DNA of 64,000 nucleotides from Pantoea agglomerans. Its GTDB lineage: Bacteria; Pseudomonadota; Gammaproteobacteria; Enterobacterales; Enterobacteriaceae. Below, in pieces: positions 31,601-38,588 of the stretch. The translations under genes were made by a program, and so were the position numbers. How positions within the stretch are numbered: position 1 is the first letter of the stretch; every line of letters starts with the position of its first letter. The DNA is taken from contig NZ_CP083809.1 of NCBI RefSeq assembly GCF_020149765.1, forward strand, positions 1,860,001 to 1,924,000, in the 5' to 3' direction. A model generated the notes under the pieces. The model ran no database searches. It was not told the DNA's origin and saw nothing but the letters and a program-made list of their open reading frames with translations.

Positions 31601-34358
31601 CACCAGCCCGATTACCGACGCGCTGCTGAGCCTGGGCTCGCAGGCGAAAGAGGCCAGCCAGGCGGGGGACGATCGCCTGAAGGCGCTTAACGCCGTGAAG
31701 ATGCTGGAAAGCGGCTGGGCGATGTCGGGCGCGGCAAAAGATTCTGCGTTGGCGCTGGCAAATGGCAAAATAGACGATGTCGGCATTAAAATCGAGCTTA
31801 ACGTCGGGTCCAGCAAGAGCAAATCCTCATCGGAATACAGCAGCAATACCGTCAGCGGCAGTTCGCTCAGCGGGGGCGGTAGCGTCGCTGTTGTCGCCAC
31901 CGGCGCGAACGGCGCCAGCGGCGATCTAACGCTGGCAGGCAGCGGTATCACTGGCAAAGATGTGACGCTGGCCGCCGCGCACGACCTGAACCTGGTCGCC
32001 GCCAGCAACCATACCGAACAGAAGAGCAGCAACAAATCGTCCGGCTGGAGCGCTGGGGTGCATGCCGCCATCGGTAAGCAAACCGGCTTCGGCGTACAGG
32101 CCAACGGCTATATGGCCAGCGGCGGTGAGAACGGCGACAGCACGACCAACGTCAACAGCCGCGTTAACGCGAAGGATAACCTGACGCTCAGTAGCGGCAA
32201 CGACATGCTGCTCTCAGGCGCACAGGCGCTGGGCGACAGCATCAGCGCCAACGCAGGCAATAACCTCACGCTCACCAGCCTGCAAGACACCGATAACTAT
32301 CAGAGCAAACAGCAGAGCGCCTGCGGCGGCTTCAGCTTCACCTGGGGCACGGGCGGTTCGGCCGGGTTAAGCCTCAGCAAAAGCAAGATAAACAGTGAGT
32401 ACGCCAGCGTCGGCGACCAGAGCGGGCTGTTTGCGGGTGACGGCGGCTATGACATCTTTGTCGGCAACCATACGCAGCTTAACGGCGCGGTTATCGCTTC
32501 CACTGCGGATGCGGCGAATAACCGCCTGTCTACCGGCACGCTGGGCTGGGACAGCATTGATAATCACGTCTCCTATAGTGCCAGCAGCGCCTCCTTCGGC
32601 ATCAGCGGCGGCTATAAAAGCGAGAATGCACCGGGCCAGCAGTTTGCGGGCGGCGCGCTCCCACCGACCTTTGTGAATATGAGCGGCAGCGCTTCCGGCA
32701 CCACGCGTTCGGCGGTGGCGGACGGTGCGATCACGGTGCGCGACGCTCAGCACCAGGCGCAGGACGTGACGGGCCTCAGCCGCGACACTGAAAACGCCAA
32801 CGGCCGTATCGACAAGATTTTCGACAAGGATAAAGTCAACAACCAGATGGCTTTTGCGCAGGGCGTCCAGCAGCTGGCAGGAAACATTTACGGCGATGTG
32901 AAAGCCTCTAAGCTGGATGCGGCAGCGAAAGAGACCTCAGAGCGCCTGCTCAAAGAGCATCCTGACTATGCCCGCCTTTCTCAGGCCCAGTTCAATGAGC
33001 ATGTGCAGAGCGACCCGGGCTACAAAGCGGTGGCGGCGCAGTGGGGCACAGGCGGCACCTATTCGATGGTGGCGACCGCAGTGGCGGGCGCGCTGGGCGG
33101 GCTGAGCGCCAGCAACCTGGGCGCCGCAGCGGGCGGCGCGATGGCGCCGTACCTCGCTAACGCAATCAAGAAGGCCACGACCACCTATGACGGCCAGGGT
33201 AACCCGCACACCGACGTGCTGGCGAACACCATGGCGCACGCGGTCGCGGGCGCGGTGCTGGCGCAGATAGCGGGCGGCAGCGCGGCGGCAGGCGCAGCGG
33301 GTGCGGCAGGCGGAGAGCTGGCGGCGAAAGCCATCGTGAAGGTGATGTATCCGGACACGGATATCCGCGACCTGACGGAGAGCCAGAAGCAGACGGTGAG
33401 CGCGCTGAGCCAGATGGCGGCAGGGCTGGCGGGTGGGATCGCGTCGGACTCGGCACTGGGAGGCGGGACCGGAGCGGGGGCCGGGAAGAATGCGGTTGAG
33501 AATAACTTTTTGAGTCAGGGAAGGCCGAAGGACTTCACCGAGCAACTCAAAGGCTGTAACGGAAATCCATCCTGTGAGCAGGGTGTTCGTAAGGATATGG
33601 CCAAGGAGTCTGCGGAAAACATCCTGAAGCTAAAATCATGCTGGGAGGCGGGAGATACCGCCTGCGTGGCGCAGATGCGTACCCAGATAGAGCTGAACGA
33701 AAAAGCTTACACGGCGTTGCGTGTTCAGGACGATCTCGTAGGCCGTGCCTATGAGGACTCGGCAAAGTGGTACGCTGACATCATCGACAACTGTAATGGT
33801 CAGTGTGACTGGCTGTCGGCAAGTCTGCAAAAGACGTTCGCGGACGGGATGACAAATGCAGTGTATGGCGCACTGGCAGTGAGTACGGGGAGTTTATCGA
33901 AACCGGGGCAGACGGTGAAGCCTGTTAGTGAAACAACAGGGAGAGGTATCGTTCCTGAACAAGGTTCCGTCGCAAATGCTAACTTTGCTCAATCAAAAAT
34001 TAGGGCCAATGAAACATTTAGTGCCGAAGGGGTGGCTAAATATAGTCAAATGGCAGGCCAGCCAGTAAATACTGTGGATGACTTAGCCAATGCGATTCGT
34101 AGTGGCCTTATTAAACCAAGTCAACTGTCTGTTGATTATGTGGAAATGAATGGCACAAGATTAATCCTTAATACAAGAACATCTGTAGCATTAGATCGTG
34201 CAGGGATACCTAAATCTGACTGGTACGGAACCAACCAAACGAATGTGAAAGTACCAGGAATGGATGGGAAAACCTACAATGATCTTGCTGCCGATCAATT
34301 AATAAGAAATAAACTGCCAGAAACTGGTAGTTCAGATATTCCTCGCGGGAGAAAATAA
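22614..34358 (+). CDS. cdiA: CdiA, contact-dependent growth inhibition toxin (giant TpsA exoprotein)
   Basis: 3914 residues in one intact frame. From the N-terminus: an extended signal peptide, a TPS secretion domain (about 35-290; NPNL and ANPYGITCNGCGF motifs), a long FHA-1 repeat region (about 290-1930), a variable low-GC central part (about 1944-2145) likely to include the receptor-binding region, a second filamentous repeat region, a PT-VENN pretoxin domain and the VENN motif at 3628-3631. The 283 residues after VENN are the CT: first an entry-type region with paired Cys (CNGNPSC, CNGQCDW), then a toxin domain of about 125 residues (VDYVEMNGTRLILNTRTSVAL) that I recognise as a recurrent polymorphic-toxin type but cannot assign an activity. 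Delivered to neighbouring cells on contact. Confidence 0.93.
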   Translation: MDDRQPVSLARRALSYLICYLVAVQPMLPAAAAQIIPVTPGTQMDAAGNGVPVVNIAAPNGAGVSHNQYQQYNVGQEGLILNNATGQLNQTQLGGLIQNNPNLKAGQEARAIINEVTGANRSQLQGYTEVAGKAASVMVANPYGITCNGCGFINTPNVTLTTGRPQLDANGNLAALEVSKGAVIVEGKGLDGSSADAVSIVARATEINAGIHAKDLSVTLGANRVGADGSVTPIAGEGAAPSVAVDTGALGGMYANRIRLVSSEKGVGVNLGNLMAKQGDIQLDSSGQLTLNTSLSSGALTAKGASVALGGDNKAAGQIAVNAQQDVAIGPGALVSDADITVSASGNLTTQGANLTAGRDIRLSGGTLSADQASRGNAGETIQLQAAKQLSHAGQFTAGKTLSATAQQLDNRGSLAAAATTLSTGTLTNHSGATLAGSGSLAVRSDYLLNQGVLSAPVLALDSVQTDNSGLLQGADALSFSGGQLNNLAGGTLSSNNGFSLFFQNLDNGGLISSGATLTLGGRSLTNSGEINAANLTARNETIVNGGGSLLAEHRLQLNNDILDNSGKIAAEQLAINSGKVSNSGTLQAKQTLETQGQQLDNRGTLLSDGQLTLKADALSNAGALQGQQLTITASSGLNSGKVLSLGDASLTLDHLNNSGTLLSQQALRLSSGETDNNGLIQGTRALSLTGQRLTNLKQGTVSSENSFGLNLPELNNLGLITSGGTLTLAGASLTNGGEINAADIVANNDSFSNQQGARLLADNALQLNNARLTNGGEIAASQLNIDGATLINSGTLQGKQALLAADQRLTNSGTLLSGGELKLNAGQLENSGLMQGQQLNLTAADWQNRGNALSVGDEQLKADSLNNSGKILGQQGVQLQAGKTDNSGWLLAQVLTLQSDLVNSGLMQGADALTLQGNQLSNQTSGQLLSGGTLAVQGDNLTNQGSLQGDRIDLRVNSWQNPGSARAASQLSAEVSGLLDNGGTLLSEKRVDLTSGETRNAGTLAADQLHVTTANLYNAGLLQGNSALTLSGATIANAVGGQLISGSSLSLSPATLTNAGLLQISGDFNLNGRDFSNSGRVTADNVTTRLTGTLSNGDAGVLLARQQATLQAATLDNAGTLAAQQLTATGDRLANRGLMQGDAALSTAFGQLNNLSAGTLLSGGDLGLQATSGSNAGAMQGSDLHYQFGELTNSGTVNGIATLTGTTAGLLDNSGTMVTKGSASLTAGRLDNRGRLMADSLLLHGDTLSNSGLWQGSTLLDAQATNAVTQTSSGKALSGGDLLLSARDLNSDGTLQGNRVQIDAESWQHQGSLLSSGNLTASISGALRNGGAVMSQGTSLITAQDAENSGSLLSEKAMTLRGGVLNNGGTVQGETLTVTPASVTNQGSLIGLQSLTLGPAAAVRALRLLAVQAQPARVLINNPGGQLLTQGTLSITGDTVTNNGTWQGQQILLNAASLANGGAIQSADAMQLNLRDRLSSSAGSKITANGTAALSALSLSNQGQWIAKNLTLNGTTLDNGGEISGVNGLTTLLGNTLTQQQNGSLLSGGRLELQAAAVNNAGRVQGADLAMTTGAVANSGRLQGDSNLLLTASGRVTNEGSGTLLSQSGLTLTTPELYNYGLIQGANSRLTANSSATNSGRVLSAGELTLNAPQLTNSGWLQAMQLTLNAANASNSGTLLADGQGTLTGAQLQNQGTAQGGSLTVNYAQLTNNGTLLGVSQLNVKASQVTQQASGRLFSGGNLLLESGGFDQLGQVVALGDAALNLINGFTVRNTLAAGNRLSISSNGAIDNQSTLQGQALTLSAGGDLTNNGQITTGSGDSSLSGNRIAMNGSGTLQGGGNVSLNSRSDITINGFTGTLGSLTLSSPGSIVNAALLYAGQNLALYANSIRNQRGDMLAGNSLWMQGDAAGNANGEVINTSGTIESQNGDINIKTGHLLNTRDGLQVQESTKQINTVSGVGNASIDLPYTQMEDGTWGYYSKTGIHQTGPCNGHGACNYNKVTNYYYAPFADYATQKFATSETSVSVVSKGSAGRISAGNNLIIYANSLDNQASNILANQNISLFGSQLNNQSWQAGKKVENLVYKYALKNSKNAPPLATIASSTKVPTKPKVNTIYFELVGHESTFTPGELYRSVIQAGGNVSASFSGDISNTSTTANAGWNGNTLTAPAVAGLAALNQTGTTQRQTLAASSQVAVNSPAWRDQLQNALQQVNGGVALDGTKPGEASLTQLSAAHQGLAALGQAGNLVKGNLTPTSLLHNISTKVDTSAYPLPVSNNGYFVAGNNDSPYLITINPKLNGLGQLDSNLFGDLNTLLGKHPGSAPTEIRQQYTDVNTFLGSSYLLNRLDLKPDSDYRFLGDAAFDTRYVSNTVLNQTGSRYLHGIGSDLEQMRYLMDNAAAAQQSLGLQFGVSLSADQVAALDKSIIWWEATTINGQTVMVPKVYLSSKDAEMNNGSVIAGNNVTLSSGNIVNDSSTLTAKNGMAVDSQNRIDNLSAGLISASGDLKLSALGDINNVSSAIKGKKVELESLNGSINSITTSQQWSLDAGTKSFSETLNGQTASITSIDDLSLSAGNNIGLTAANLSAGGNLLLNAWNDIAIKGNQQIEGQSQSGKKAGWYKTEKSSTQTVSNVGSQIAAGGDLALNAGHNLSIIASSLAGKGDTALAAGNDVNLNSAATSQNSSKGNKESHTSDVDRTAITSGGDLSISAGRNLTSQAAAIVADGDVGLQAGRDINLNAEESRTGNSERGSKKTVINETVRQQGTEIVSGGSATLVAGNDITSQASILTANNDLALQAGHDVNITTATESDYAYKEETKTKKGLFSKKTTHTISEESATAEKASQLSGDRVSIIAGNDLTVKGSSVIGAGDVGLKAGNDLTIAAATDTQTSYRLSETKKSGMFSGGGIGVTFGSASSKQQLKQDGTTQSQSASTIGSTGGNVTLVAGQDARVAGSDVIAKQNISLVGGSVTIDPGNDTLTRRQSYEQKQSGLTLQLTSPITDALLSLGSQAKEASQAGDDRLKALNAVKMLESGWAMSGAAKDSALALANGKIDDVGIKIELNVGSSKSKSSSEYSSNTVSGSSLSGGGSVAVVATGANGASGDLTLAGSGITGKDVTLAAAHDLNLVAASNHTEQKSSNKSSGWSAGVHAAIGKQTGFGVQANGYMASGGENGDSTTNVNSRVNAKDNLTLSSGNDMLLSGAQALGDSISANAGNNLTLTSLQDTDNYQSKQQSACGGFSFTWGTGGSAGLSLSKSKINSEYASVGDQSGLFAGDGGYDIFVGNHTQLNGAVIASTADAANNRLSTGTLGWDSIDNHVSYSASSASFGISGGYKSENAPGQQFAGGALPPTFVNMSGSASGTTRSAVADGAITVRDAQHQAQDVTGLSRDTENANGRIDKIFDKDKVNNQMAFAQGVQQLAGNIYGDVKASKLDAAAKETSERLLKEHPDYARLSQAQFNEHVQSDPGYKAVAAQWGTGGTYSMVATAVAGALGGLSASNLGAAAGGAMAPYLANAIKKATTTYDGQGNPHTDVLANTMAHAVAGAVLAQIAGGSAAAGAAGAAGGELAAKAIVKVMYPDTDIRDLTESQKQTVSALSQMAAGLAGGIASDSALGGGTGAGAGKNAVENNFLSQGRPKDFTEQLKGCNGNPSCEQGVRKDMAKESAENILKLKSCWEAGDTACVAQMRTQIELNEKAYTALRVQDDLVGRAYEDSAKWYADIIDNCNGQCDWLSASLQKTFADGMTNAVYGALAVSTGSLSKPGQTVKPVSETTGRGIVPEQGSVANANFAQSKIRANETFSAEGVAKYSQMAGQPVNTVDDLANAIRSGLIKPSQLSVDYVEMNGTRLILNTRTSVALDRAGIPKSDWYGTNQTNVKVPGMDGKTYNDLAADQLIRNKLPETGSSDIPRGRK

Positions 34359-34786
34359 TGAAGTCAGGAGCTGCCGTTTCTATTTTGGATCCCTATGAGT
34401 GGTTGCCTTCATATGGGGAGAATGCAGTATCTATTGAATCTAATGGGTTGGATTTAATTATTAAAATCGAATATGACACCGAAGATGAATATCAGACTAT
34501 ACATTGTCGTGAGTTACGATTTGATATGGTATGTGCTTTTTGTCGTACTGCGTTTCCCGGCGTATCAATACTCAATATAGATTACGATAAAAGCGTCAAG
34601 GCTCCATCAACAGGAGCCTTGATTGAATACCCTAACTCTGAGGCTGCATTTGCTTGGAATAAGCATTTTTGTGGCTCAAGACAGATAAAGCACTATAAAA
34701 TTGCTTTTCTTTCTGAAAATTTTTTAATGGAAATTTTTGCTAACAATGTGACTTTAGGTTCTGAATATATTATTCCATCTGAATGA
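34358..34786 (+). CDS. cdiI: CdiI, immunity protein for the CdiA toxin
   Basis: 142 residues, starting at an ATG that overlaps the cdiA stop (TAATG). Much lower GC than the cdiA body, matching the toxin-coding tip, as expected of an exchanged toxin/immunity cassette. It is mildly acidic and has no signal or membrane segment. Assignment as immunity is from position; the sequence resembles no family I can name. Confidence 0.82.
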   Translation: MKSGAAVSILDPYEWLPSYGENAVSIESNGLDLIIKIEYDTEDEYQTIHCRELRFDMVCAFCRTAFPGVSILNIDYDKSVKAPSTGALIEYPNSEAAFAWNKHFCGSRQIKHYKIAFLSENFLMEIFANNVTLGSEYIIPSE

Positions 34787-35318
34787 AAAATAATGGGGGA
34801 ACGAATTTAGTTAACCAAACGCCATTATCAGCCTGATAGAATTTAAAGCCCCGTTCATACATGTCCAGGGCTTTAATTTTTAGAACAACTGGTTTGCCAT
34901 GGCGTAAACCGACTTGAATTGCTGTATCTTCATCTGCGGATAAATGAACATATTGACGAGATTTTGCATTTAACCCTTGTTCATTAATTGACGGTAAAAA
35001 TCTTGTAGCAGTTCCATGGTATAGAAATTCAGGGGGGGGGGTTTCTTGATATTCAATACCAACCTGTTGTGAGGAATGTCCCTGAACAGCCCGAATACGT
35101 AATCCATCTTCTGAAATCGCGAATCGTTTTTTATCACTATTTTCAACAATCGATTTAATCAGATGTTGGTCAAGATGTTTACCGTTTTTAGTTGCACAGA
35201 TAATTAATAAAGCAATATCAGCCCACCCTTCACGATCCAGAGTTAAACCAATGGCTTCAGGTTGGTGACGTAAAACGTAACTTAAAAATTTGCTTACTTC
35301 TGCGTATTGTTTATCCAT
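34770..35318 (-). CDS. kptA: KptA, RNA 2'-phosphotransferase
   Basis: 182 residues collinear with KptA/Tpt1. Recognisable blocks: [42 protein letters not shown] and [18 protein letters not shown]. The enzyme moves an internal RNA 2'-phosphate to NAD, giving ADP-ribose 1'',2''-cyclic phosphate; in bacteria its role is unclear. It is AT-rich, lies between cdiI and an orphan toxin module, and overlaps cdiI by 17 bases at the 3' ends. Codons for ETPPPEF contain a run of ten C on the coding strand, a slippage-prone tract. Frame is intact here. Confidence 0.93.
   Translation of the reverse strand: MDKQYAEVSKFLSYVLRHQPEAIGLTLDREGWADIALLIICATKNGKHLDQHLIKSIVENSDKKRFAISEDGLRIRAVQGHSSQQVGIEYQETPPPEFLYHGTATRFLPSINEQGLNAKSRQYVHLSADEDTAIQVGLRHGKPVVLKIKALDMYERGFKFYQADNGVWLTKFVPPLFFIQME
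35032..35041. repeat. kptA: Ten-G homopolymer inside kptA
   Basis: Ten consecutive G on the plus strand (C on the coding strand) inside the codons for Thr-Pro-Pro-Pro at about residue 93 of KptA. A tract this long in coding DNA is rare in enterobacteria and would shift the frame if one base were gained or lost. It could also be a sequencing-length error, although the frame is correct with ten. Confidence 0.9.
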
Positions 35319-35335
35319 TTACATTAGTCTCTAAA

Positions 35336-35360
35336 AGATCCCAGTTCTATATGCCGGGAT
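35336..35360. terminator. Hairpin upstream of kptA
   Basis: GATCCC and GGGATC pair across a 13-base loop in the gap between kptA and the orphan cdiA fragment. No long T run follows on either strand, so its role as a terminator is uncertain. Confidence 0.35.
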
Positions 35361-35482
35361 CATCGTTTAAAAATTGAAAAACTACATTTTATAAAATTAT
35401 TCCAGCTATTGGAAATAAAGTCTTATCTTTTCATCGCTGACCATGAAACAAACATGAGTAATTATACCTGGATAAAGGCTGT

Positions 35483-35749
35483 AGACCTTTATGAATATGA
35501 GCGGCAGCGCTTCCGGCATCACGCGTTCGGCGGTGACGGACGATGCGATTAGGGTGCGCGACGCTCAGCATCAGACGCAGGACGTGACGGGCCTCAGCCG
35601 CGACACTGTAAACGCCAACGGCGGCATCGACAAGATTTTCGACAAGGATAAAGTCAACAACCAGATGGCTTTTGCGCAGGGTGTCCAGCAGCTGGCATGA
35701 AACGTTGTCGGCGATATGAAAGCCCGGGCTACAAAGCGGTGGCGGCGCG
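35483..35749 (+). pseudogene. Degenerate copy of a cdiA segment (pretoxin region)
   Basis: Nearly identical to cdiA from about 32667 to 32885 (MSGSASG, FDKDKVNNQMAFAQGVQQLA), but it ends in a TGA at 35698-35700 and then carries two internal deletions before joining sequence equivalent to cdiA from about 33138. It cannot encode a continuous product with the orphan toxin that follows and is the scar of a tandem duplication. Confidence 0.85.
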
Positions 35750-36874
35750 ATGGCGCCGTACCTCGCTAACGCAATCAAGAAAGCCACGACAACCTATGAC
35801 GCCCAGGGTAACCCGCACACCGACGTGCTGGCGAACACCATGGCGCACGCGGTCGCGGGCGCGGTGCTGGCGCAGATAGCGGGCGGCAGCGCGGCGGCAG
35901 GCGCAGCGGGTGCGGCAGGCGGAGAGCTGGCGGCGAAAGCCATCGTGAAGGTGATGTATCCGGACACGGATATCCGCGACCTGACGGAGAGCCAGAAGCA
36001 GACGGTGAGCGCGCTGAGCCAGATGGCGGCAGGGCTGGCGGGTGGGATCGCATCGGATTCGACGCTGGGAGGCGGGACCGGGGCGGGGGCCGGGAAGAAT
36101 GCGGTTGAGAATAACTCTCTGAGTGATATCGCAGAGCAACTTGCTTCGGGGCAATCACCGGCGGATAAACTCGATAAGCTGAATAAGGCAGAAGAAGAAC
36201 GGTTCAGGCGGGAGGAATGCGCCGGATTAAGCCCGGACGCCTGTGGCGCCAAAATGTATGATCAGCGCCGGGAAGCACTGAAAGATGTCGCCTCATTCGG
36301 GGTAGACTTTGTTCCTGTTGCAGGAGATATCAAGGGATTTGCAGAAGCAGAAAGCGCAATAGATTATCTGGCAGCGGTAATTGCTATTGTGCCGGGTGGG
36401 GAACTTGTTGGTAAGTCACTTAAGGCGGCAGAGAAGGCACTGGCAAAAGGTGATCTTGAATCTGCTTCCAGGCTGATTAATAAGGCCAGCGATGATATAC
36501 AGATAAAATGGGTTGATGAAAATGCGGGAATGAGCCAGAGAGCAAGGGATTATAACGACTCTGCGACAGGTGCCCGGTCAAATATTGATACTCAAAAAGG
36601 TCAAGCTCCCACCATTGATAGAATTGATGCTAATGGAAATAGCAAACCGGTTCGATTCGATGGAGTGAATGGCAATGTCATGATAGATAGAAAAATATCT
36701 GTAGTGACAACTCAAAAAGCGAAAAACCAAGCTCTGAGACAATCAGAAGCACTGAAAAATAATGGTATGACAGGGCGCTGGGAAGTGCCAAATCAGACTC
36801 AGGCTAATCGTGCTCAAAAGATGTTTGATGAGTTAGGTATCAAGAACATAGAGGTGAAAATTGTCAAAGAGTAG
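35750..36874 (+). CDS. Orphan CdiA-CT module with nuclease-like toxin
   Basis: A frame of 374 codons. Residues 1-120 repeat the PT-VENN region of the full-length CdiA almost exactly (AVENN at about 117-121). The remainder is a different CT: an entry-type region with CAGLSPDAC, a hydrophobic stretch (GVDFVPVAGDIKGF), then a toxin domain with VRFDGVNGNVMIDRKISVVT and RWEVPN, resembling restriction-endonuclease-fold CDI toxins (Asp and D-x-K arrangement). No secretion domain and no obvious ribosome site, so it is likely silent until recombined onto cdiA. Confidence 0.82.
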   Translation: MAPYLANAIKKATTTYDAQGNPHTDVLANTMAHAVAGAVLAQIAGGSAAAGAAGAAGGELAAKAIVKVMYPDTDIRDLTESQKQTVSALSQMAAGLAGGIASDSTLGGGTGAGAGKNAVENNSLSDIAEQLASGQSPADKLDKLNKAEEERFRREECAGLSPDACGAKMYDQRREALKDVASFGVDFVPVAGDIKGFAEAESAIDYLAAVIAIVPGGELVGKSLKAAEKALAKGDLESASRLINKASDDIQIKWVDENAGMSQRARDYNDSATGARSNIDTQKGQAPTIDRIDANGNSKPVRFDGVNGNVMIDRKISVVTTQKAKNQALRQSEALKNNGMTGRWEVPNQTQANRAQKMFDELGIKNIEVKIVKE

Positions 36875-37115
36875 CGAAGTCAAACTAGCTAAAATCGTTG
36901 CAGATCTGGCTATTTTCTTAGAATTTACGAGCGAAGAGCTTCTTGATCCTGATGCTGCTGTAGAAGCAATGGAACAAGTAGCAGCAGAACTTCAGTTGTT
37001 AAATGAGGAAGAACGGAACAATCTTGCTAATATTTTTATTGATTTATCAAATGAATATGAAGGCGATAAATCAGAATATGTTAGGGATTTACCCGAATCT
37101 TTAGGTTTAATATGA
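36861..37115 (+). CDS. Orphan CdiI-type immunity protein
   Basis: 84 residues, strongly acidic (many Glu and Asp), predicted all-helical. A TTG start at 36861 preceded by AGAGGTG overlaps the orphan toxin stop by 14 bases. Position and charge suit an immunity protein for the adjacent nuclease-like toxin. Low GC. It would protect against siblings carrying this toxin on a functional CdiA. Confidence 0.72.
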   Translation: MSKSSEVKLAKIVADLAIFLEFTSEELLDPDAAVEAMEQVAAELQLLNEEERNNLANIFIDLSNEYEGDKSEYVRDLPESLGLI

Positions 37116-37122
37116 TTAACAA

Positions 37123-37150
37123 ATCCCGGCCACTGAGCCGGGATCGCTTT
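37123..37150 (+). terminator. Terminator after the orphan immunity gene
   Basis: ATCCCGGC / GCCGGGAT stem with a CACTGA loop eight bases after the immunity stop, followed by CGCTTT. The U tract is weak. Confidence 0.55.
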
Positions 37151-37164
37151 ATCAGCCGTCGGGT

Positions 37165-37446
37165 TTACCCACAGTGCCCGTTCCCGCGCTTAATCACCGG
37201 CAGATCGCCGGTGTCATTAATCGCTCCCGGAAACCCTTCCAGCCACTGGAGGATCTTCGGCCTGTTGATTCCGGCGACGCTTAAGCCCTCGGCGCAACCC
37301 CACAGCTCGCGGGTGTTCTGGGTGGTGATGACGATGCAGTCCGGCATCACCCGCATCTTAACCGGCATCCCCGGCGTAAACCCTGCCTGTGAAATCCACT
37401 CGCCGCGCAAAAATATCGCGTTATGCACGGCCCGGCTGGTAGCCAA
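37165..37446 (-). pseudogene. SymE-like toxin gene, apparently truncated at the 5' end
   Basis: About 93 residues. IFLRGEWISQAGFTPGMPVKMRVMPDCIVITTQNTRELWGCAEGL is the core of the SymE family (AbrB-fold, SOS-linked toxin of a type I system in E. coli). The normal N-terminal lead-in before the LKGxWL strand is replaced by unrelated sequence (RVIIADKVSLSISALTLL) that is open to a stop near 37562, and no good start or ribosome site is present. SymE homologues commonly sit next to CDI or Rhs toxin loci. Probably inactive. Confidence 0.68.
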
Positions 37447-37622
37447 CAGCGTCAGGGCGCTGATGGAAAGTGAAACCTTGTCAGCAATAATTACACGCCC
37501 TGCCGCGGGCAGTTCTTTAAACCTGCCCGAACCATTTGATGCGCCCGTATGTGAAGACTCTGCTTACGACGTAAGTCTCGTATGGACAAACATACAAGAA
37601 ACGCACCGCCATCCCACATTCC

Positions 37623-38588
37623 CTACCGCAACGCATACCACTCTTTATGCTTCAGCGGATTCAACGCCGCGCCAATAATATCGGAAACCACGTTCACCAG
37701 AATCACCAGCCCGCCAACCACCATCACGCCTGCGGAAATCGCCGCGTAATCCTGCTGACGAATCGCATTAATAAGCCAGCGGCCCAGTCCAGGCCAGTTG
37801 AACACCATCTCGGTAATCATCGCCAGCGTCAGCATGGTGGAAAACTGCAGGCCCAGACGCGGGATCACCGGCGGCAGCGCATTATGCAGCACATGGCGGC
37901 GGATCACGGTAAAACGAGACAGCCCGCGCGTGGCGGCCGCCTTCACGTAGTTTTTATCCATCACCTCGCTGGTGCTGGCGCGCAGCAGGCGGATCACTTC
38001 GGTAGCGGGGGCGACCGCCAGCACAATCACCGGCAGGATCATATGCGTCACTACGCTGACCAGCATCTCGTGACGCCACGGCGACGGGCTCAGCCAGGCG
38101 TCAACCAGCGCAAGCCCGGTAATATTTTGCACCGGATAGAGCAGGTCAAAGCGGCCGGACACCGGCAGCCAGCCGAGCGTCAGCGAAAAGAACAGCGTAA
38201 ACAGCAGCGCCAGCCAGAATACCGGCATCGAAAAGCCGAGCAGCGCCAGCGCGCTGATTACCTTGTCCTGCCACTTATTGCGCGTCACGCCGGCGCAGAT
38301 GCCGAGCGGAATCCCGGTCAGCAGCGCCAGCACAAATGCCAGCACGCACAGCTCAAGCGTGGCGGGGAACACCTCGCGCAGCTGCTGGCCGATCTCCTGG
38401 CCGTTGGTGCTGGAGACGCCGAAATCAAACTGCAGCATGCCGCTAAACCAGAACCACCAGGCGTCGAACAGCGAAGCGCCCTCCAGCGGCGCGTTGGGCG
38501 TAAAATAGCTAAGGCTAAAGCCCACCAGCGACAGCAGGAACAGGGTAATCACCAGCAACAACAGGCGACGCAACATATAGATGATCAC
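37623..38588 (-). CDS. sapB: SapB, peptide ABC transporter inner-membrane permease
   Basis: 321 residues, identical in length to E. coli SapB and collinear to the last residue ([12 protein letters not shown]). DppB/OppB-type permease with six helices and the loop [33 protein letters not shown]. Its start follows directly on the sapA stop. The next gene downstream should be sapC; instead island DNA begins immediately after the stop. Confidence 0.96.
   Translation of the reverse strand: MIIYMLRRLLLLVITLFLLSLVGFSLSYFTPNAPLEGASLFDAWWFWFSGMLQFDFGVSSTNGQEIGQQLREVFPATLELCVLAFVLALLTGIPLGICAGVTRNKWQDKVISALALLGFSMPVFWLALLFTLFFSLTLGWLPVSGRFDLLYPVQNITGLALVDAWLSPSPWRHEMLVSVVTHMILPVIVLAVAPATEVIRLLRASTSEVMDKNYVKAAATRGLSRFTVIRRHVLHNALPPVIPRLGLQFSTMLTLAMITEMVFNWPGLGRWLINAIRQQDYAAISAGVMVVGGLVILVNVVSDIIGAALNPLKHKEWYALR

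Noticed and set aside
1176..37622. Integrative element or prophage with integrase and tRNA attachment site
   Set aside because: No integrase, transposase, phage structural gene or tRNA was found in the block; only a 10-11 base near-repeat flanks it.
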